64,000 nucleotides of DNA from Nissolia schottii (GCA_003254905.1 QANU01014419.1:5771-69770); one strand, 5' to 3'; counted from the first letter of the stretch, positions 1 to 13,043 are shown. The notes: generated by a model from the sequence alone, not told the origin. Translations and numbers: made by a program.

Positions 1-1320
1 CCAACAAAAAGAGGGTTAGGAACCCATCTTACAAGAGAATCTCGGAGGCAAGGTTTAGGCACTTACCATGACACGTGCTCACGCCGTCATGGCCATGGCT
101 TCACCAAGCTTCCTCGATCTCCGGCTCCTTCACAAGCCTCGTCTTTGTTCCTAACCTAACCTAAACTAAACTAAGCTTTAAAAGTGCAAAGTAAATGAAG
201 AAGTATGGTGTTTGGAGGGTGGGGAAAGGAATGGTTTCGAAGTGGTCTCGGCCTCCCTATTTATAGGCAAAATTTGGGGTCCATCGCTCAGCGGTTTTAG
301 TACCATCGCTGAGCGATAAGTTCTGAATCGCTGGGCAGCGACGCTTAATCGCTGAGCGATTTTACTTTTACGCGGTTTCATTTAATGCTCGGCAACTTTT
401 GCAGGGCGGCACTGACGTGGCACTCTGTGATTGGCTGGTTCCAGTTGGCTCCAGCTGGCTTAATGATGGCGCCGGCGCAAGTGGCTTGCCGACTTAAGTT
501 CGCTGAGCGATACAGGTATCATCGCTGAGCAATTCGTCTCTATGCGCTGAGCGATTAAGGTTCCTCGCTGAGCGATGCCTTCGTCCAGAATCTTCTTTTT
601 AAGCTCTTTTCCAATTCTGCCCTTTCCTTCCCTTCTTTATGGGATTATTCTTCAATAATTTATGCTTGCATCCATCTTCAAAATATATTAGAAATCCTAC
701 AAAATAAAGGGAATCTATTAGATAATTTGTTTAAAAACATAACAGATAAGTGCCATTTTGATATGTCAATTTTGTGTAAATTGGGCACTTATCAGGTGGC
801 AGGGCGGCTGCAGAGCTTGCTTCGCGGCTAAGTTTCTTTACTCTGAAGCAATGATCGCTGAGCGGCCTTGGGGACGCGCTGAGTGGTCTAGCCTAGTTGT
901 TCCACTGAGCGGGATGTTGTTACCGCTGAGCGGTTTCTTCTCTGAACTTGTCTTTTTGGTTCTTCTGCCCCCTTTGCTCTTTGCTTTATTCTTTATGGGA
1001 TTTTCTTTGATTTTGTCATTTTGATATGCTTGTATCCATCTTTAGATTATATTTATAAATCCTATAAAAGTGGGGAATTTAGTCATATAATTCATTGAAA
1101 CCTAAGCAAACAGGTGTCATTTCAATAGGTGAAACTGCGTAAATATGACACTTAACAATTTGTTAATGTTTGCAAATGGGAAGTATGTTGTATCCTGCAT
1201 GTATTATTTCATAACAGCTTTGTGGCATTAACGTTAGTACAATGATGATGTAGAATAAAAATATGGAAATTATAATGAGCTATCTAAGGAATTTAAAAAT
1301 AATTTAAAGATAAAATCTTC
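1..1320. repeat. Noncoding LTR-type sequence of the Tat-like element
   Basis: No credible coding sequence. The stretch holds clusters of the interrupted palindrome CGCTGAGCG (about 285-355, 497-576 and 851-935). Two diverged copies of one block are present: about 600-782 and 960-1156 both run from a 'ctttatgggatt' stretch through 'tgcttg.atccatctt' to a segment ending in a cacttatca or cacttaaca type terminus. It lies downstream (minus sense) of the Tat-type integrase, so it is most simply that element's degenerate, partly duplicated 3' LTR. I could not fix exact LTR borders, a polypurine tract or a target-site duplication. Confidence 0.45.
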
Positions 1321-2495
1321 TCAGATTGGCCGCGTTCCATGTCCGCGGAAATTTTTTCTTCTGTTGATGGAAGATAACTTGTATGCTCTTCGGCCAAGTT
1401 CTTCTGTTACAATGTATGGACCTTTACAGTTGGGATGTAGCTTGCCCTGTTCCGGTGTCTTAGTGCCGATATTTTCCCTTCGCATGACGATGTCTCGTGG
1501 AGTAAAATTCCATTGAATTACAGAGGAGTTGTACCTTTGTGTGACCTGCCTTTTATAGCTTCCTCTTGTATGCGGGCTTCGTCTCTGCATTCTTCGACTA
1601 GGTCTATTTCTTTGGCTCTAGCTTGATCATTTTTCTCTAGGGAGAACAATTGTATCTTGGGACTTGTTTTGCCAATTTCTACTGGTATCACAGCTTCACT
1701 TCCGTATGATAACCAGAAAGGAGAGTGGGATGTTGTTGAATAGGAGGTGGTTCGGTAAGCCCATAAGACACTTCCCAACTTGTCAGCCCACAGTCCCTTT
1801 GCTTCGTTCAACCTTCTCTTCAATATGACTTTGTTGGCGGCTTCAGCTTGCCCGTTGGTCTGAAGGTGTTCCATGATGAGAAACGATGTTTGATCTTGAA
1901 GCCTTGTAAAAAGTCATGAATTTCTTATCCATGAACTAGGTCCCATTGTCAGAGATCAATGTTTTCGGGATGCCAAACCTTGTGAGGATGTTATTCCACA
2001 CAAATCTCCTGCACTAGACGGAAGTGATTGTTGCCAGGGGTTCAGCTTCGATCCACTTTGTGAAGTAGTCAACCGCCACTACGAGGAACTTCCTTTACGT
2101 TATGGCTTGCAAAAATGGGCCAAGTATGTCGATTCCCCATTTTTGGAATAGCCATGAGGTTGCAATGCTTGTCAGTTCCGCGGGAGAAGCTATATGAAAG
2201 TGGACGTGTTCTTGACATCTTTAGCATTTCTTCACGTAATCTGTGGAGTCTTTCTAGAGGGTAGGCTAGTATAAGCCTGCACGGAGTATTTTTAAGGCAA
2301 GGGATTTTCCTTCCATGTGGTGACCACACGAACCTTCATGTACCTCTTCTAAGACATAGGGTATCCTTTTTGATTCTACGCACTTGAGAAGGGGTTGGGA
2401 TACCGATCTCCTGTAAAGATGTCCCCCTACCAGGGTGTACTTGGCGACTTATCTTTTGATTCTCTTTTCAACCTCGGTCTGATCTAGCTTGTCTC
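1321..2495 (-). pseudogene. Ty3 retrotransposon integrase fragment (Tat lineage), broken
   Basis: Reading the minus strand from 2495 down, one sees in shifting frames: TLVGGHLYRR, a HEGSCGHH...C..C zinc-finger remnant, WGIDILGPF, VAVDYFTKWIEAEPLATI (core with the first catalytic Asp), FGIPKTLISDNGT (second Asp), then NGQAEAANKVILKRR (catalytic Glu region) and SVLWAYRTT in an open stretch at 1518-1874. The integrase C-terminal part follows at 1321-1590 in another frame. Several stops and frameshifts interrupt it, so it is not functional. The IEAEPLATI and NGQAEAANK wording is typical of Tat/Retand-type Ty3 elements. The rest of pol continues at 6854-8126 beyond an inserted LTR. Confidence 0.85.
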
Positions 2496-2947
2496 TGTAA
2501 CATCCCGATTTTTCTCCTTTACAAGGATTTCACGTAATAAAAACCTCCAATAGTTATATGTGTCTGTAGGAAGAAATCTGTTTAGTTTCTCAAAATTCTG
2601 ATGACAGTCAAACAGTTTCTCATGGCCCTTAGAATTTGACGGAAAAATCAAACCGTCCCGTTTAGTTTCTGTTGAGTTTCTGACGATTCCGCAGACACTA
2701 GAAAAGTCTCGTTTGGCCCCGTTAAGCCAGTAGAACTGAGCACAGGGCCTCAAGTCTTGGGAAACCATCCCTCATAGGGGAAAGATTACAAAATCCCTAG
2801 AGTTAACCCCAAATTGTTACTAGGAAGCTTTGGCGACCGCTGAAACGTCAGCGGAACAGTCCCGTTCGGACACCGGTGAGAGATAACGGGTCAAAGGTGT
2901 CTATGAAGAATACTCCTCCGGAGAAAAATTCAGAAATTCCTTGAATG

Positions 2948-4757
2948 TGTTGGTATTGGTAACCAATACCCAAGAGGGGGTGAATTGGGTATTTAAGAAA
3001 TTATTCTAATTTTGACAAATATTGCATTTTCATGCAATCAACGTTACTACGCAGCGGAATATAACAATTAAAGATTATAAGCATGCTCAATTATGTTTGT
3101 AATAAAACAATAAGATCAATAGAGCAACTTATAAACAATTATCAACAGATGCAATTCTCAAATATGCAAGACAATAATATAAGTTTGCAATAAATAAAGA
3201 GATAGAGTTAGAGAGATTGCAAACAGTGATTTATCCTGGTTCGACCACCCTTGTGATCTACGTCCAGTCCCCAAGCGTTTTGCTCAAGATTTCTCCACTA
3301 TCATCAAGCTTCTAACTTAGGTGCTTGACAAACCTTTACATCCAAGAGCACTCCTCACACTTAGGATCCCCCACCTTTGTGTAGAAGCCTCAAGAACCAA
3401 ACCTTAGGGATACCACACCCTAAGAAACTAGAGGGATACCTCACCCTCTTTACAAGTGTATGGAAATTTTGTGTTTGATAAGAAACTCTCTCAAGAGTAG
3501 ATAATACAAATTGAAGCTCTATAGGAATATTGACAATATCTCTCTTTTTGCTCTTATGATGATGGAAAATATTAATCCATTGATAGAATGAAGTATAAGG
3601 ATGATAGGAATCAAAGGCTTGGCTAGAAATGAGAGTTTAATGGGTATTTATAGGGTTTCTAAGTGTACTAGCCGTTTATAGCCGTTACCCATTATTTTAA
3701 TCAATTTTATCCATTGAAAAACTAGCCGTTTTTGGCTTCAGGACTCGAGTCATTCGAATGACTCATTAGAATTCATTCGAATGACTGATGTAATGTAGCC
3801 GTTGGGGCCTCTGATGACAGAGTCATTCGAATGAATCTAGGTCATTCATTCGAATGTCTCTGCAGGTTTTGCCCAAACTCATTCTTTCTTTCCTTTCTCT
3901 TGATTCCTTGGTTTGTTTGAGATACTTTAAAAACAGGAATCAATATTTTCTTTTAAGAGCATCATTCTAAGAGTTTAGAGAGAGATATATATCAATTTTC
4001 CTTTGACAAGAATACCTTAAGTCCTAATAACTATTTTCCTTTTTACCATTTGCTTGGACTTGGTATTCTTCATGAATCCTATCTTCGGCATTAACATGTT
4101 CTTCATGGAATTGACATTTCATGCTTTGCCTTTTGACTTTGGGCATCATATGAATGTTCCTTCTTGTTCCATCTTGTTCTTGATGCCTTGGACTTTCCTA
4201 TACACAAGATAATTCACTAGAAAGTATAGTTAGTCCAATGTGTTCCAATATCTTCATATGCATATATAGATTAATCAATGCATCATACATATACAATTAG
4301 GCAAAGATCAAATTATATTAATCAAATAATATTCTTTGCCTAGCATGCATGCATTGTAACACTATAGCACTTGATATTCATGCATATACACATATAGACA
4401 CAAATATATCCAATAGTTAATCCATCAAGCACATATAGAGAGTTATTGGATATGTTCTCAAAAGGATGTTTCTCATATATCATTGTATGATGTGTAAGCT
4501 ATATGATTACCATCAAGTTCAATCATACAAGATCAAATGTATTCTATTTAGCATATAACATCCTTTTGCATTCTAATTGTCATTATCTATTTGTTTTGTT
4601 CTATTTGTCATCATCAAGATATAGAACAACTAGGGAACCTAGTTCTACAAATATAAGCATATACAATAAGCATAGACAATTAGAACATATTGTATTTGTC
4701 ATCATCAAAACATATTGTATTAAACAATTGGAACAACAAGGGAAACCTAGTTCCACA
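2948..4757 (+). mobile_element. Copia (SIRE-type) solo LTR, 1.81 kb, TSD gaatg
   Basis: Starts TGTTGGTATTGG and ends TAGTTCCACA, flanked by the perfect 5-bp duplication gaatg (2943-2947 and 4758-4762). It contains the 'agagggggtgaattggg' block, a 'tttatcctggttcga' block followed by 'tacgtccagtcccc', and two 'tttgtcatcatcaa' stretches near the 3' end, all common in SIRE/Maximus-type LTRs. No gag or pol is present between the termini, so it is a solo LTR. It lies inside the LTR at 2496-6853, next to that LTR's hairpin. Confidence 0.82.
3751..3856. repeat. Array of four perfect CATTCGAATG palindromes
   Basis: The 10-bp palindrome CATTCGAATG occurs at 3751-3760, 3774-3783, 3824-3833 and 3847-3856, inside the Copia solo LTR. 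Spacing from start to start is 23, 50 and 23 bp. Between copies the sequence is not repeated apart from partial half sites (attcattc). Confidence 0.85.
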
Positions 4758-6853
4758 GAATGAACATTACTCCTAGGTAGAGGGAAATTAGAGGATCGCG
4801 ACAGTATAAGCGGAATATTTTTCGGACGACCGTGCGCGGCGCACTGGCACTGCGAGTGACCAAGCACGAGCGAAACGGGACCGGGTGGGGCCCAAATCTG
4901 AATGGGAGCACGTGAGTAATCAGATTTTCCAAGGAAAAATATTAAAAATTCAATAACTATTCATTGATTTGACATTTGAATTATCTTTTGAATTAATTAA
5001 TTATTAAAGAAAATAGAAAAGGACATTTTGGTAATTTTGGCAAGGGGTAAAGAGTAACTTTGGGGGGCAGATTCTTGGCTATAAATAGCCCCTCCCATTC
5101 AGAATTTTTCACAAAAATTGGAAGGTTGTGGAAACTCTGCCGGAAATTTGTTCGGTCTAAAAACTCTGCTGAAACACTATCAAGAACGGGGGTAGGTAGA
5201 TGACTTTGCTATAATTTTCTATGTTTTCTAAGTTAAACATGACTATATGGTGATGGTTGGAACTGGTGGTTAAGCCCAAGAAGTGGCCATGGTTATGGTT
5301 TAAAGAAACAACAAGAAAATAAAGGAGGAACTTTAGTCACACCCACGGCGCTGAGCGGCTTCCAAGGACCGCTGAGCGGCCTGGGACATAACTTTTGGAA
5401 AATGTTTTATAAATTGATCTGTGACTAGGTTGACTTCAGGGACCGCTGAGCGATACCTGTGGGCGCTGAGCGGCTTGAACCGTGGTTGCTTCATGGGGTT
5501 CGGTTTATGAAAGTTTATGAAAGTTAAGTATGAAAGATATTTTATACTGCCTAGTTCCAACACTCCCAGGCCCATATGATTTATATTTAGAGTACGATGT
5601 GATTATGTGATTATATGTTTATGTGTTTGAGCAAGCATGCATCATGAGGATAGATCACTAGAGGTTGTTGTCTAATGAATGAGTAATAAATGAAGATGAG
5701 AACGAAATTAGGAACAAGAGCATGATGAGAAAGATAAATGTTCATATGAAAGAAAAGAATGATGATAAGCATGACATATTATGAATGAAAGGTTATGAAA
5801 GAATGATGAGGTAAAGAATGAATGATGATATTGTCCACTTCTGGCTTAGCCCAAAGGAAGGCGGCCCCTCGCCACCAGGTAACGGGGTGGAGTCATGTGT
5901 CCTCGAGGAACAGGCAGAAAAGGCAGGTCGTACACCACCATGCGGGTCGACGAGCCCGGGGTGTACGTGGGAGTGTGACACAGGCCAAAGAATGATGTTA
6001 AGTTTCATGCATTGGTGCGCAATTGCAGGGTCAAAGGAATGAAGGCATTGTTGCACGTCACCATGCTCAAAGGGAGCGCATGAGGCACGATCACCTTGCA
6101 TACATGTATATGTGGTTATGTTGTGGTTATGTTACGACGGTCAAGACTAGAAAGAGCGAGAACCTAGATAAAGAAGACTAGTTCCCCCATCACCTAGATA
6201 ATTTAGATAAAGTTGTTCAGGATCTTAGGCCAAGATAATAATCAGTAGGATTTTAGTATGCATGATCACATAGAAACCCCTGAACGGCTTGGAGGATAGC
6301 CGAGAAAATGAACACTAGTTAGTGCTAAGGAACCCCACTGAGGACTAAGAGTACTCACCCCCACTCGGTTATGGATCCAGGTGGGCCTAGCGAGGAGATC
6401 GACCCAAGGTACACGTGGTAGGCGACAGAGAGCTGCAGTAGGTCAGAGCAGGAGCAAAGTGAAGACGATCGTGCTATGGCAATAGATGTTTTGTATTATG
6501 TTTTATGTCTTTTATACATTTTGTGTAAATATTTATTATTATGTCAATGTGTAATATGTGGGACCTTGTATGTAATTATATATATGCACATATACTATTG
6601 AAGTTCTACTCTGGTTACTATTTCACTTATGCCCGACGTTAACGATTATTGTTATATGTTCTCTTAATCACGCACCGCTCCTACTTTATAAAATGATAAT
6701 GCATGCGAACGATTTTCAAATTGGTCCATATTTTCGCGTATGTAATATTTACAAAGGTAAAGGTAAGGGAAAAAGGTAACCTGACACAACGAATAACAAC
6801 CTTGTGAGCATTGCTTGCTACCATGGAAGTGGGCAATTAGCAGGGGTGTTACA

Positions 6854-8126
6854 TATCTGTGGATGATTTTTACAATTTGTGAGGTCTAGCATTTGGCGAA
6901 CTTCCCTGTGAGTCAATCTGGTTGACCCTAGTTGTGGCAAAGGGTGACGAAGGGTTTCTTGTGCGAGCGTTATGTTGTTGCCACTCGGACGGGTGCTCGC
7001 TAGCTTTGACAGGGTGTCTATTTGCTCATTTTCTTTCCTCAAAACTTGTTTGATATCGTAGTTTTTGAAGGAGGATAGCATCTTCGTCACCAGTCCCAAG
7101 TATTGCTGCAAGTGGGTATCCTTCGCTTGATATTCACCTCTTACTTGCGTGACCACAATCTGTGAATCACTGCATACCACTAAATTTCTTGTTTCGACGT
7201 CTTTGGCTAGGTTAAGACCTGTAACCAACGCCTCATACTATGCTTGATTATTTGAGGTTGAGAATTTGAATTTTATGGCCATCCCTAGTTGCAGGCCATT
7301 GGAGCCCTCCAGTAATACTCTTGTTCCACTTCTGCTGATGCTTGATGCTCCGTCAACATACAACGTCCATTTGTTTGTTTCCATGGGTGCGTTGTTTCCC
7401 GTGAATTCTGTGATGAAATCGGCCATAGTTTGTGCCTTGATTGCGATTCGTGGTTCATACTGAATGTCAAACTCAGAAAGTTCCACTGACCAAGCTAGCA
7501 TTCGTCCCGCCAAGTTGGGCTTGTGTAGTAATTTTCTGATTGGTTGATTTGTTCTGACCACGATGTGATGGGATTGGAAGTATGGTCGTAATCTTCTAGT
7601 GGAGTTGAGTAGAGCGAAGGTCAATTTTTCCAGCTTCTGGTATTTTAGCTCTACTCCGTGTAAAACTTTATTGGTAAAGTACACGGGAAGTTGAATTTTT
7701 CCCTTCTTTTTCACTAGTGTCGTGCCATTGTTTCTTCGGACGCAAAGAGATATAAGAATAAATTTTCGCCCTTCTCTAGTTTGGTTAGGATAGGCAGTTG
7801 TGATATGTATGCTTTTAATTTGTTGAAAGCTCGCTCGCATTCTTTCGTCCCTTCGAAAGAGTTCATCTTCTTCATGAGCTTGAAGAAGGGTAGAGCTTTC
7901 TCTACAGAGGATGACATGAATCTGTTTAGTGAGGCTATTCTTCCCGTTAGGCCCTGTACTTCCTTGATTGTGGTTGGGGGTCTCATATTCATAATGGCTT
8001 TGTACTTTGCCGAGCTCACCTCGATTCCCTATTGTGTTATCATGAATCAAGGAATTTTCATGCTTCTACCTCAAAGGCAACCTTGGCACGATTTAGCCTG
8101 AGATTATTGAGGCGCAAGGTGCGAAA
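6854..8126 (-). pseudogene. Ty3 pol fragment: RT C-terminus, RNase H and second RNase H (Tat lineage)
   Basis: From 8126 downward: the end of reverse transcriptase (LRLNNLRLNRAKVAF, then SAKYKAIMNMRPPTTIKEVQGLTGRIASL in pieces), a classic RNase H region (PVYFTNKVLHGVE and ILTKLEKGE stretches, RLRPYFQSHHIVVRTNQPI), then WTLYVDGASSISRSG, CSDSQIVVTQVRGEY and RKENEQIDTLSKLAS. The last three are the catalytic blocks of a second, archaeal-type RNase H, a mark of the Tat lineage. A stop after FSTSNNQA (about 7238) and shifts near 7714 and 8019 show that it is dead. The gag, protease and N-terminal RT parts are missing: an LTR begins at 8127 and the sequence beyond it is not Tat pol. Confidence 0.85.
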
Positions 8127-9823
8127 TGTAACCCCCTAGCTAGCTAGCCTACGCTTAAGGCGCAAGCTTGCTAGCCAAGTTGTTATATGCTCTGGTGGGG
8201 ATGATACTTTCGTCCCATTTGTACATTGAACATATTGCTACTCAAAATAGGGACCAAATTTAAACTTTCTTTATACGTTGCATAGTGTAAAATAGGAGCC
8301 TTGTCGCGTTAGAGCATACGTCGCGAGCGGAAACATAGCAAGCTTAACTAATAAAATATGGATGCATTCAACACACGTCACAATTTCAAACGTTGGTCCA
8401 TCATACATGCATAAACAAGTACACAAGTACATAGGTTATAGTTTAAGTAGTAAGTACAAAGGTCACAAAATAATGCATCTACACATATACAATATACTAG
8501 CTACTAGTCTAATCTTCTGTTATCTTGTCTTGGGATGCCTCCTCCTCATACTGCTCTGCTCCTTGTCCTTCATCAAAGCCTGGAGTCATGGATGAGTGGG
8601 GTGAGAACATAGCGCTCTCAGTGGAAAACCTTAGGGATTAGGGCACTTCTCTTTTCTCATACAGGCTCCAAGCAGCTCAGGGATTTCTAGGTGTTACAGT
8701 TATACTATAGCCCTACTGATTATTAAGATCCATACTAAGCCTGAGCAGCTTTACCTAAATTAACTATGTGACTGGGGAACCTACTCTTTATTAACTAAGT
8801 CATTTGTTCTCTACCTTACTTCATAAGTCACACATAGTCGCACATAATCACATAATCACATAATAAGCTTCAGTGCGCGCCCACTTATAACCGTGCCCAT
8901 TTTAATTATAAGCTTCTTCACACATCCACCTATGTACAGTTTTATATCACTTAGAGCAAATACTCAAGCTCAACCCCTCCGTAACAGTGGCCGACCGCCA
9001 CAAGCTTCCTTTTTGTCTCAGTACTGTGAGGACTAGGCAGCGCTTAACCTAAGTAGCTCACGATAGGAGAGTCCATCCTTATGCTAGGGATGGCGAGGGG
9101 ATCCTACCCCGTCCTTATGCTAGGGACGAGATATACCCAGGGTTCAGCTTGCCTTTCCTGTCGGCTCCACGCATAGCTAGGAAAAGAATCCTTTACATCA
9201 TTATCCTTCCTTTCCTTTTTGCGACTTAGTGACGTCATGCCCTATTCCTTTTTCTTTCCTTTCCTTTCCTTTCCTTTCATTCATTCATTTCTTTCCATGA
9301 CACATAATCACATAAGACATTCATCATTACAGTCCATTCCAGTCAACAGTCCATATGCTTTAAACATAAATCCTCAATTCATAACAATTATATACTTAGT
9401 AAAATTAATAGATCCATGGATAATTGCAGGCAGCACAAAAAGTTATGTTTAGGAAAAGTTTTTGAGTGCAGGAAATGATAATTTTGAAAAAGGGAATTCT
9501 GAACTTTAGTCAGGCCGCTCAGCGCACGGGATATTCTGGTCAGCGCTACAAGCCGCTCAGCGTCCTCCAAGGGTTGCTCAGCGGGAACCCTGGCCGCTTA
9601 GCGTACCCTAACGAATTTCAGCTCCTAATTGCTGAAATTTTCCATGTTCTACAAGGTTCCTAACCATCAATCCTTAGAGCATTTCTTCCATCATTCATTA
9701 CCTATTTATAACAACAGTAACCATCCTTTTCATGCTCCAAAAATCCTTTTCATCAATAAGCTCATATTTTTCAAAAACCTATTCATGAAGCTCATAGCAT
9801 ATCTGACACGTATAGCACATATT
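8127..9823 (-). mobile_element. Tekay-like LTR, left part (continues at 24952-26135)
   Basis: Starts TGTAACCCCCTAGC, the reverse complement of the usual LTR 3' end. It is cut at 9823 by the complete chromovirus; the 5-bp duplication atatt on both sides proves that the two parts were once joined. This part holds a conserved splice-acceptor-like site (reverse complement of 8580-8583), CGCTCAGCG motifs at 9511-9602, and a ctttcctttc run at 9249-9277. Together the parts give an LTR of about 2.9 kb. Its outer flanks (cgaaa and ttagg) do not match, and the left flank is Tat pol while the right one is LTR, so the outer insertion site is rearranged. Confidence 0.75.
8509..8579 (-). CDS. Short acidic frame after the LTR acceptor site (putative)
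   Basis: Directly after the acceptor-like CCAG, in phase 1, the minus strand reads FDEGQGAEQYEEEASQDKI and a few more residues, then TAG. Nine of its 22 residues are acidic. The same phase after the same acceptor gives acidic peptides in other LTR copies (10234-10295, 22044-22105, 29679-29716). Whether it is translated is unknown; there is no ATG in this exon, so it would depend on splicing to an upstream exon. Confidence 0.3.
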
Positions 9824-10233
9824 TGTAACATCCTAGCTAACTGCATACCCTCGAGTAGTACGCAATGCTCACTAGGTTGTTAATCATTTGGTGGGATTAC
9901 TTATAGTCCCTTATTATCTTTTGAAAATACTAAAGTAAGGAAAATATGGACCATTTTAAAACTTTTCTATTTGTTACTTTATTTGCAAAGTATGAGCCAC
10001 GCGTGAATCAAAGCATATAATACAAACGATAGAGCTGAGGCTTAAAAGTACTAGTCATTACTGGCATAAATAATTTCATAATCAAGTATCTGGTCCTTTA
10101 CAAATTACAACCAACAGGGTCTCATAATAGTTTACATATACAAGCCAAGTACATCAAAATACATATCCAAATATATCAAAATATAGCAAAATGTCCATTT
10201 GATGCCAAGCTAGTCTGGCTGGTCCTCGGTCCT

Positions 10234-10295
10234 CTACTGCTCCGCGTGCGGCTCCTCATAGGGCTCCTCATAGCCCTCATACTCTTCGCCTGCTC
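10234..10295 (-). CDS. Short acidic frame in the 3' LTR (putative exon)
   Basis: After the acceptor-like CTTATGCTTCCAG the minus strand, read in phase 1, gives AGEEYEGYEEPYEEPHAEQ and then TAG. The 5' LTR has the same frame at 22044-22105, and again in the duplicated block at 21609-21670, where G-E is replaced by G-K. The open frame also extends upstream through the acceptor to a Met at 10422, so splicing is not strictly needed for it to be open. Coding status is unproven. Confidence 0.3.
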
Positions 10296-10696
10296 CTGGA
10301 AGCATAAGCAAGTGGGGGTGAGAACAGTCGTCCTCAGTGGTTAACCTTAGCGTAGGGGATCTCTTTTCTCGCTTATCAACTCGGCCGCTCAGGGGTTTCT
10401 GAGTGAACATGCATACTAACATCCTACTGATTATTATCTGCCCTAAGGTCCTAAACGGCTTTATCTACTTTACTAGGTGACTGGGGAACTAGTCTTGCTT
10501 ATCTAAGTTCTCGTGCTTGTTAACTTTTCTTGCGTACTTACATAGCCGTCTCGAGCGTTCTCTTGACAGTACTTACATCATACATAAACTATATCATATA
10601 CTTATGCATCACATACTTGTTCATCACATATGCATTTATCATATACTCATACATCACCTTTTTTCCTACACCTTCATATCATACTCTATGCATGGG

Positions 10697-10825
10697 GTTC
10701 TCTTACGCATACTGGCTTGCCCGGGTTAGCGTCCTTCTTTTCTTTTGTTACGCATACCGGCTTACCCGGGTTAGCGTCTTTCTTATTCTTTTTCTTACGC
10801 GTACCGGCTTACCCGGGTTAGCGTT
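10697..10825. repeat. Three-unit tandem array (CCCGGGTTAGCG) in the 3' LTR
   Basis: Three units of about 50-55 bp, each with 'ttacgc.tac.ggctt', then cccgggttagcg, then a T/C-rich run. The matching array in the 5' LTR is at about 22510-22635. It lies inside the putative LTR intron. Confidence 0.8.
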
Positions 10826-11384
10826 TTTCCTCTAGTCCTTCACTCATGTAGTCGTGGCCAAACGACTGCATCCACTTCTATTCCCAACTTGACGACGACC
10901 CAGCTGCGCTCACACCATAGTGGTTGCTAACCACCGATGGGGTCTAGTGTCCATCGCCGCCAATCAAGTGGGCTAACCTCCACTAGGTAGGAGGCGGGGG
11001 CTGGCCCTTGCGACGCAACCAAGCGTTGGACTCATACATCATCATCTCATAACTTTAGGTGTGACGTCACCCTTTCTCATTCTTCTTTTCTTTACTTTCT
11101 TTCTTTCTTTCTTTCCTTTCATCATCATTAACCGATCCACCCCTTGGGGGGAGACTGGTGAGGGGCGTGTCCGCCAAGAGATATGCTTCCTATCATATAG
11201 CTACATACTTGTTCCCTAAGGTTCAATTATGCTCCTTAATCTTTACGTGATTAACCTCTAGTTCTCATGATGCATGATAGCATAATCATTCCTAACATAC
11301 ATATTCTACATGCAATGTTCCAGATACATCATTATACACATAACTCATTCATTCATCATACACATACTTGTAACCACTCAACAA

Positions 11385-12025
11385 CTTCGGGGTCCCTCCG
11401 TGGAACCCACTCAGTACTCGCACTCCAGGGATCCTCTGCGGAACCCGACTCTACACCACTACTGGTGCTCACTTAGTACTCTTCACGTAACCTTCTCAGC
11501 ATTTCAGGGATCCTCCGCAGAACCCATTCCGAACCACTCCTGGTGCCCACTCAACACTCTTCACGTAACCCTCTCAGCACTCCAGGGATCCTCCACGGAA
11601 CCCACTCAAAACCCACTCCTGGTGCCCACTCATCAACTTTCTAGATTCCTCCTAGTCACTCTCCGCGAAACCACTCAGCTCCATCCTAGGTACCCGCTCA
11701 TCAACTTTCTAGACTCCTCTTAGTCACTCTCTGCGGAACCACTCAGCACCATCCCAGGTGCCCGCTCATCAACTTTCTAAACTCATCTTAGTCACTCTCC
11801 GCGGAACCACTCAGCACCATCCCAGGTGCCCGCTCATCAACTTTCTAGATTCCTCTTAGTCATTCTCCGCGGAACCACGCAGCGCTTACTTCTTTACTTA
11901 TTTTCTCTCATTTCCTCACATTCATACCCCAGGGATCCTCCGCAGAACCCACTCAGCACCCTTCCAGGCGCCGCTCGACAATTCTCTACATACTCCTCTC
12001 AATTACTTTCCGCGGAAATACCCAG
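11385..12025. repeat. CCGCGGA tandem array in the 3' LTR
   Basis: About ten degenerate units of roughly 60-80 bp centred on 'ggatcctccgcggaaccc' variants and 'actcagcac'. They are the reverse complement of the units in the solo LTR at 14254-14870, and are found again in the 5' LTR at about 23195-23805. Shared presence in opposite-facing copies shows it is an ancestral part of this LTR subfamily. Confidence 0.8.
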
Positions 12026-13043
12026 CTATACCTGACAAAACCAGAATCTGTTTTCTTTATTTTTCTTGCTTTTCTTTCTCCTTTGCTCATGAATGCTCCT
12101 TAAGTTTTTCACATATTTCCACCATCATATACTAAGCTAGTCCAGGTCACAGGACCCTTCAGAATCATCTCCTAAGTCCTAACATAGCATTTCTAACATA
12201 ATTTATCACAAGGCATACAAACACATAAACACATACAAGCAAACATAAGCCACCAAGGGGTGGCCAAGCCAAGTTTACCCACCTGTAGAAGAACCTAGCA
12301 GTGGTGAAGGAAGCTTGGAGTGAAGTCCCACAAGCCTTGTTGTTTCCAAAGCTTGAGCTCCTCCTTTCTCCAAGGTGAAGAACTCCGAACAAGGTGGAGG
12401 GGGAATAGGTTGTTCCTCTTGATTTTGGAAGGAAGAAAATGAAGAAGGATGAGGAGACTATGGGGGGCTGTGCTTCGGTTCTTAGGAGGTGGAAGAGGGT
12501 GGCAAGAATGCTTGGCTTGATGTGTGTGATTTTTTTGGAGAATTGTGGAAGATGAAGTTTCTCTTGTAACTTTGGGGGAAGGGAGCTCGGTTTTCGGGTG
12601 GCTGAATGGTGAGGAGATTTATTAAATTTTAGGATTTTAGAAAAAGGTGATGAATAGTGGAAAGCATGGGCATAGGTATGGCTAGTGTAAGAAAGGTAAG
12701 GTGATGTGAGTTTTGGAAGCATGATTTAAGGGATTGGACAAAAATCCCAACCAAACCGTGCAGCCCCTTCTCTCCTAGTTCAGCTGCCGAGATTTCACTT
12801 TCTCCCGGTCCCGGTTCGCTCGTGTTTTATCGCTCGCAATCTCGTTGCGTCGCGTACGGTCGTCCGAAAAATATTCCGTTTATACCTTTGCGATCCTCTA
12901 ATTTCACCCTACCTAAGGGTATTAATATTTAAAGGTGTTTGTGAATTTTTCTCTAGGGGATTATTTTCATAGACACCTTTTGCGCGTCAGAAAATTTCAT
13001 CGGCGAACAGCGGCTGTTCGGTTGTCCACCGAACTTCCTATCG

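Larger units (their letters stand above)
2496..6853 (+). mobile_element. Ty3 (Tekay-like) LTR inserted in the Tat element, itself interrupted
   Basis: Begins TGTAACATCCCG and ends GGGTGTTACA, the termini used by all Tekay-like LTRs in this window. Without the nested Copia LTR it is about 2.5 kb. In order it shows the U3 hairpin (2893-2943), the TTTTTCGGACGACCGTGCGCG-type box near 4816-4840, a TATA-like ctataaatag at 5081, CGCTGAGCG motifs at 5349-5477, a conserved acceptor-like atggatccag at 6371-6380, and the 3' end. It separates two parts of the Tat pol, so it looks like a solo LTR. The flanks gtctc and tatct do not form a clear target-site duplication, so either the duplication has decayed or the copy is rearranged. 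Confidence 0.75.

Noticed and set aside
758-1024. 88-codon frame in the first kilobase
   Set aside because: Lies over CGCTGAGCG repeats and T-rich LTR sequence; no domain and no conservation in the duplicated block.
12165-12722. 185-codon minus-strand frame in the LTR leader, repeated at 23943-24500
   Set aside because: Both copies are LTRs of one element, so their agreement is not independent. The composition is low-complexity Ser/Pro/His, and the related solo LTR (13462-13704) keeps only the first part. It also runs through the donor-like site. Left as noncoding leader.
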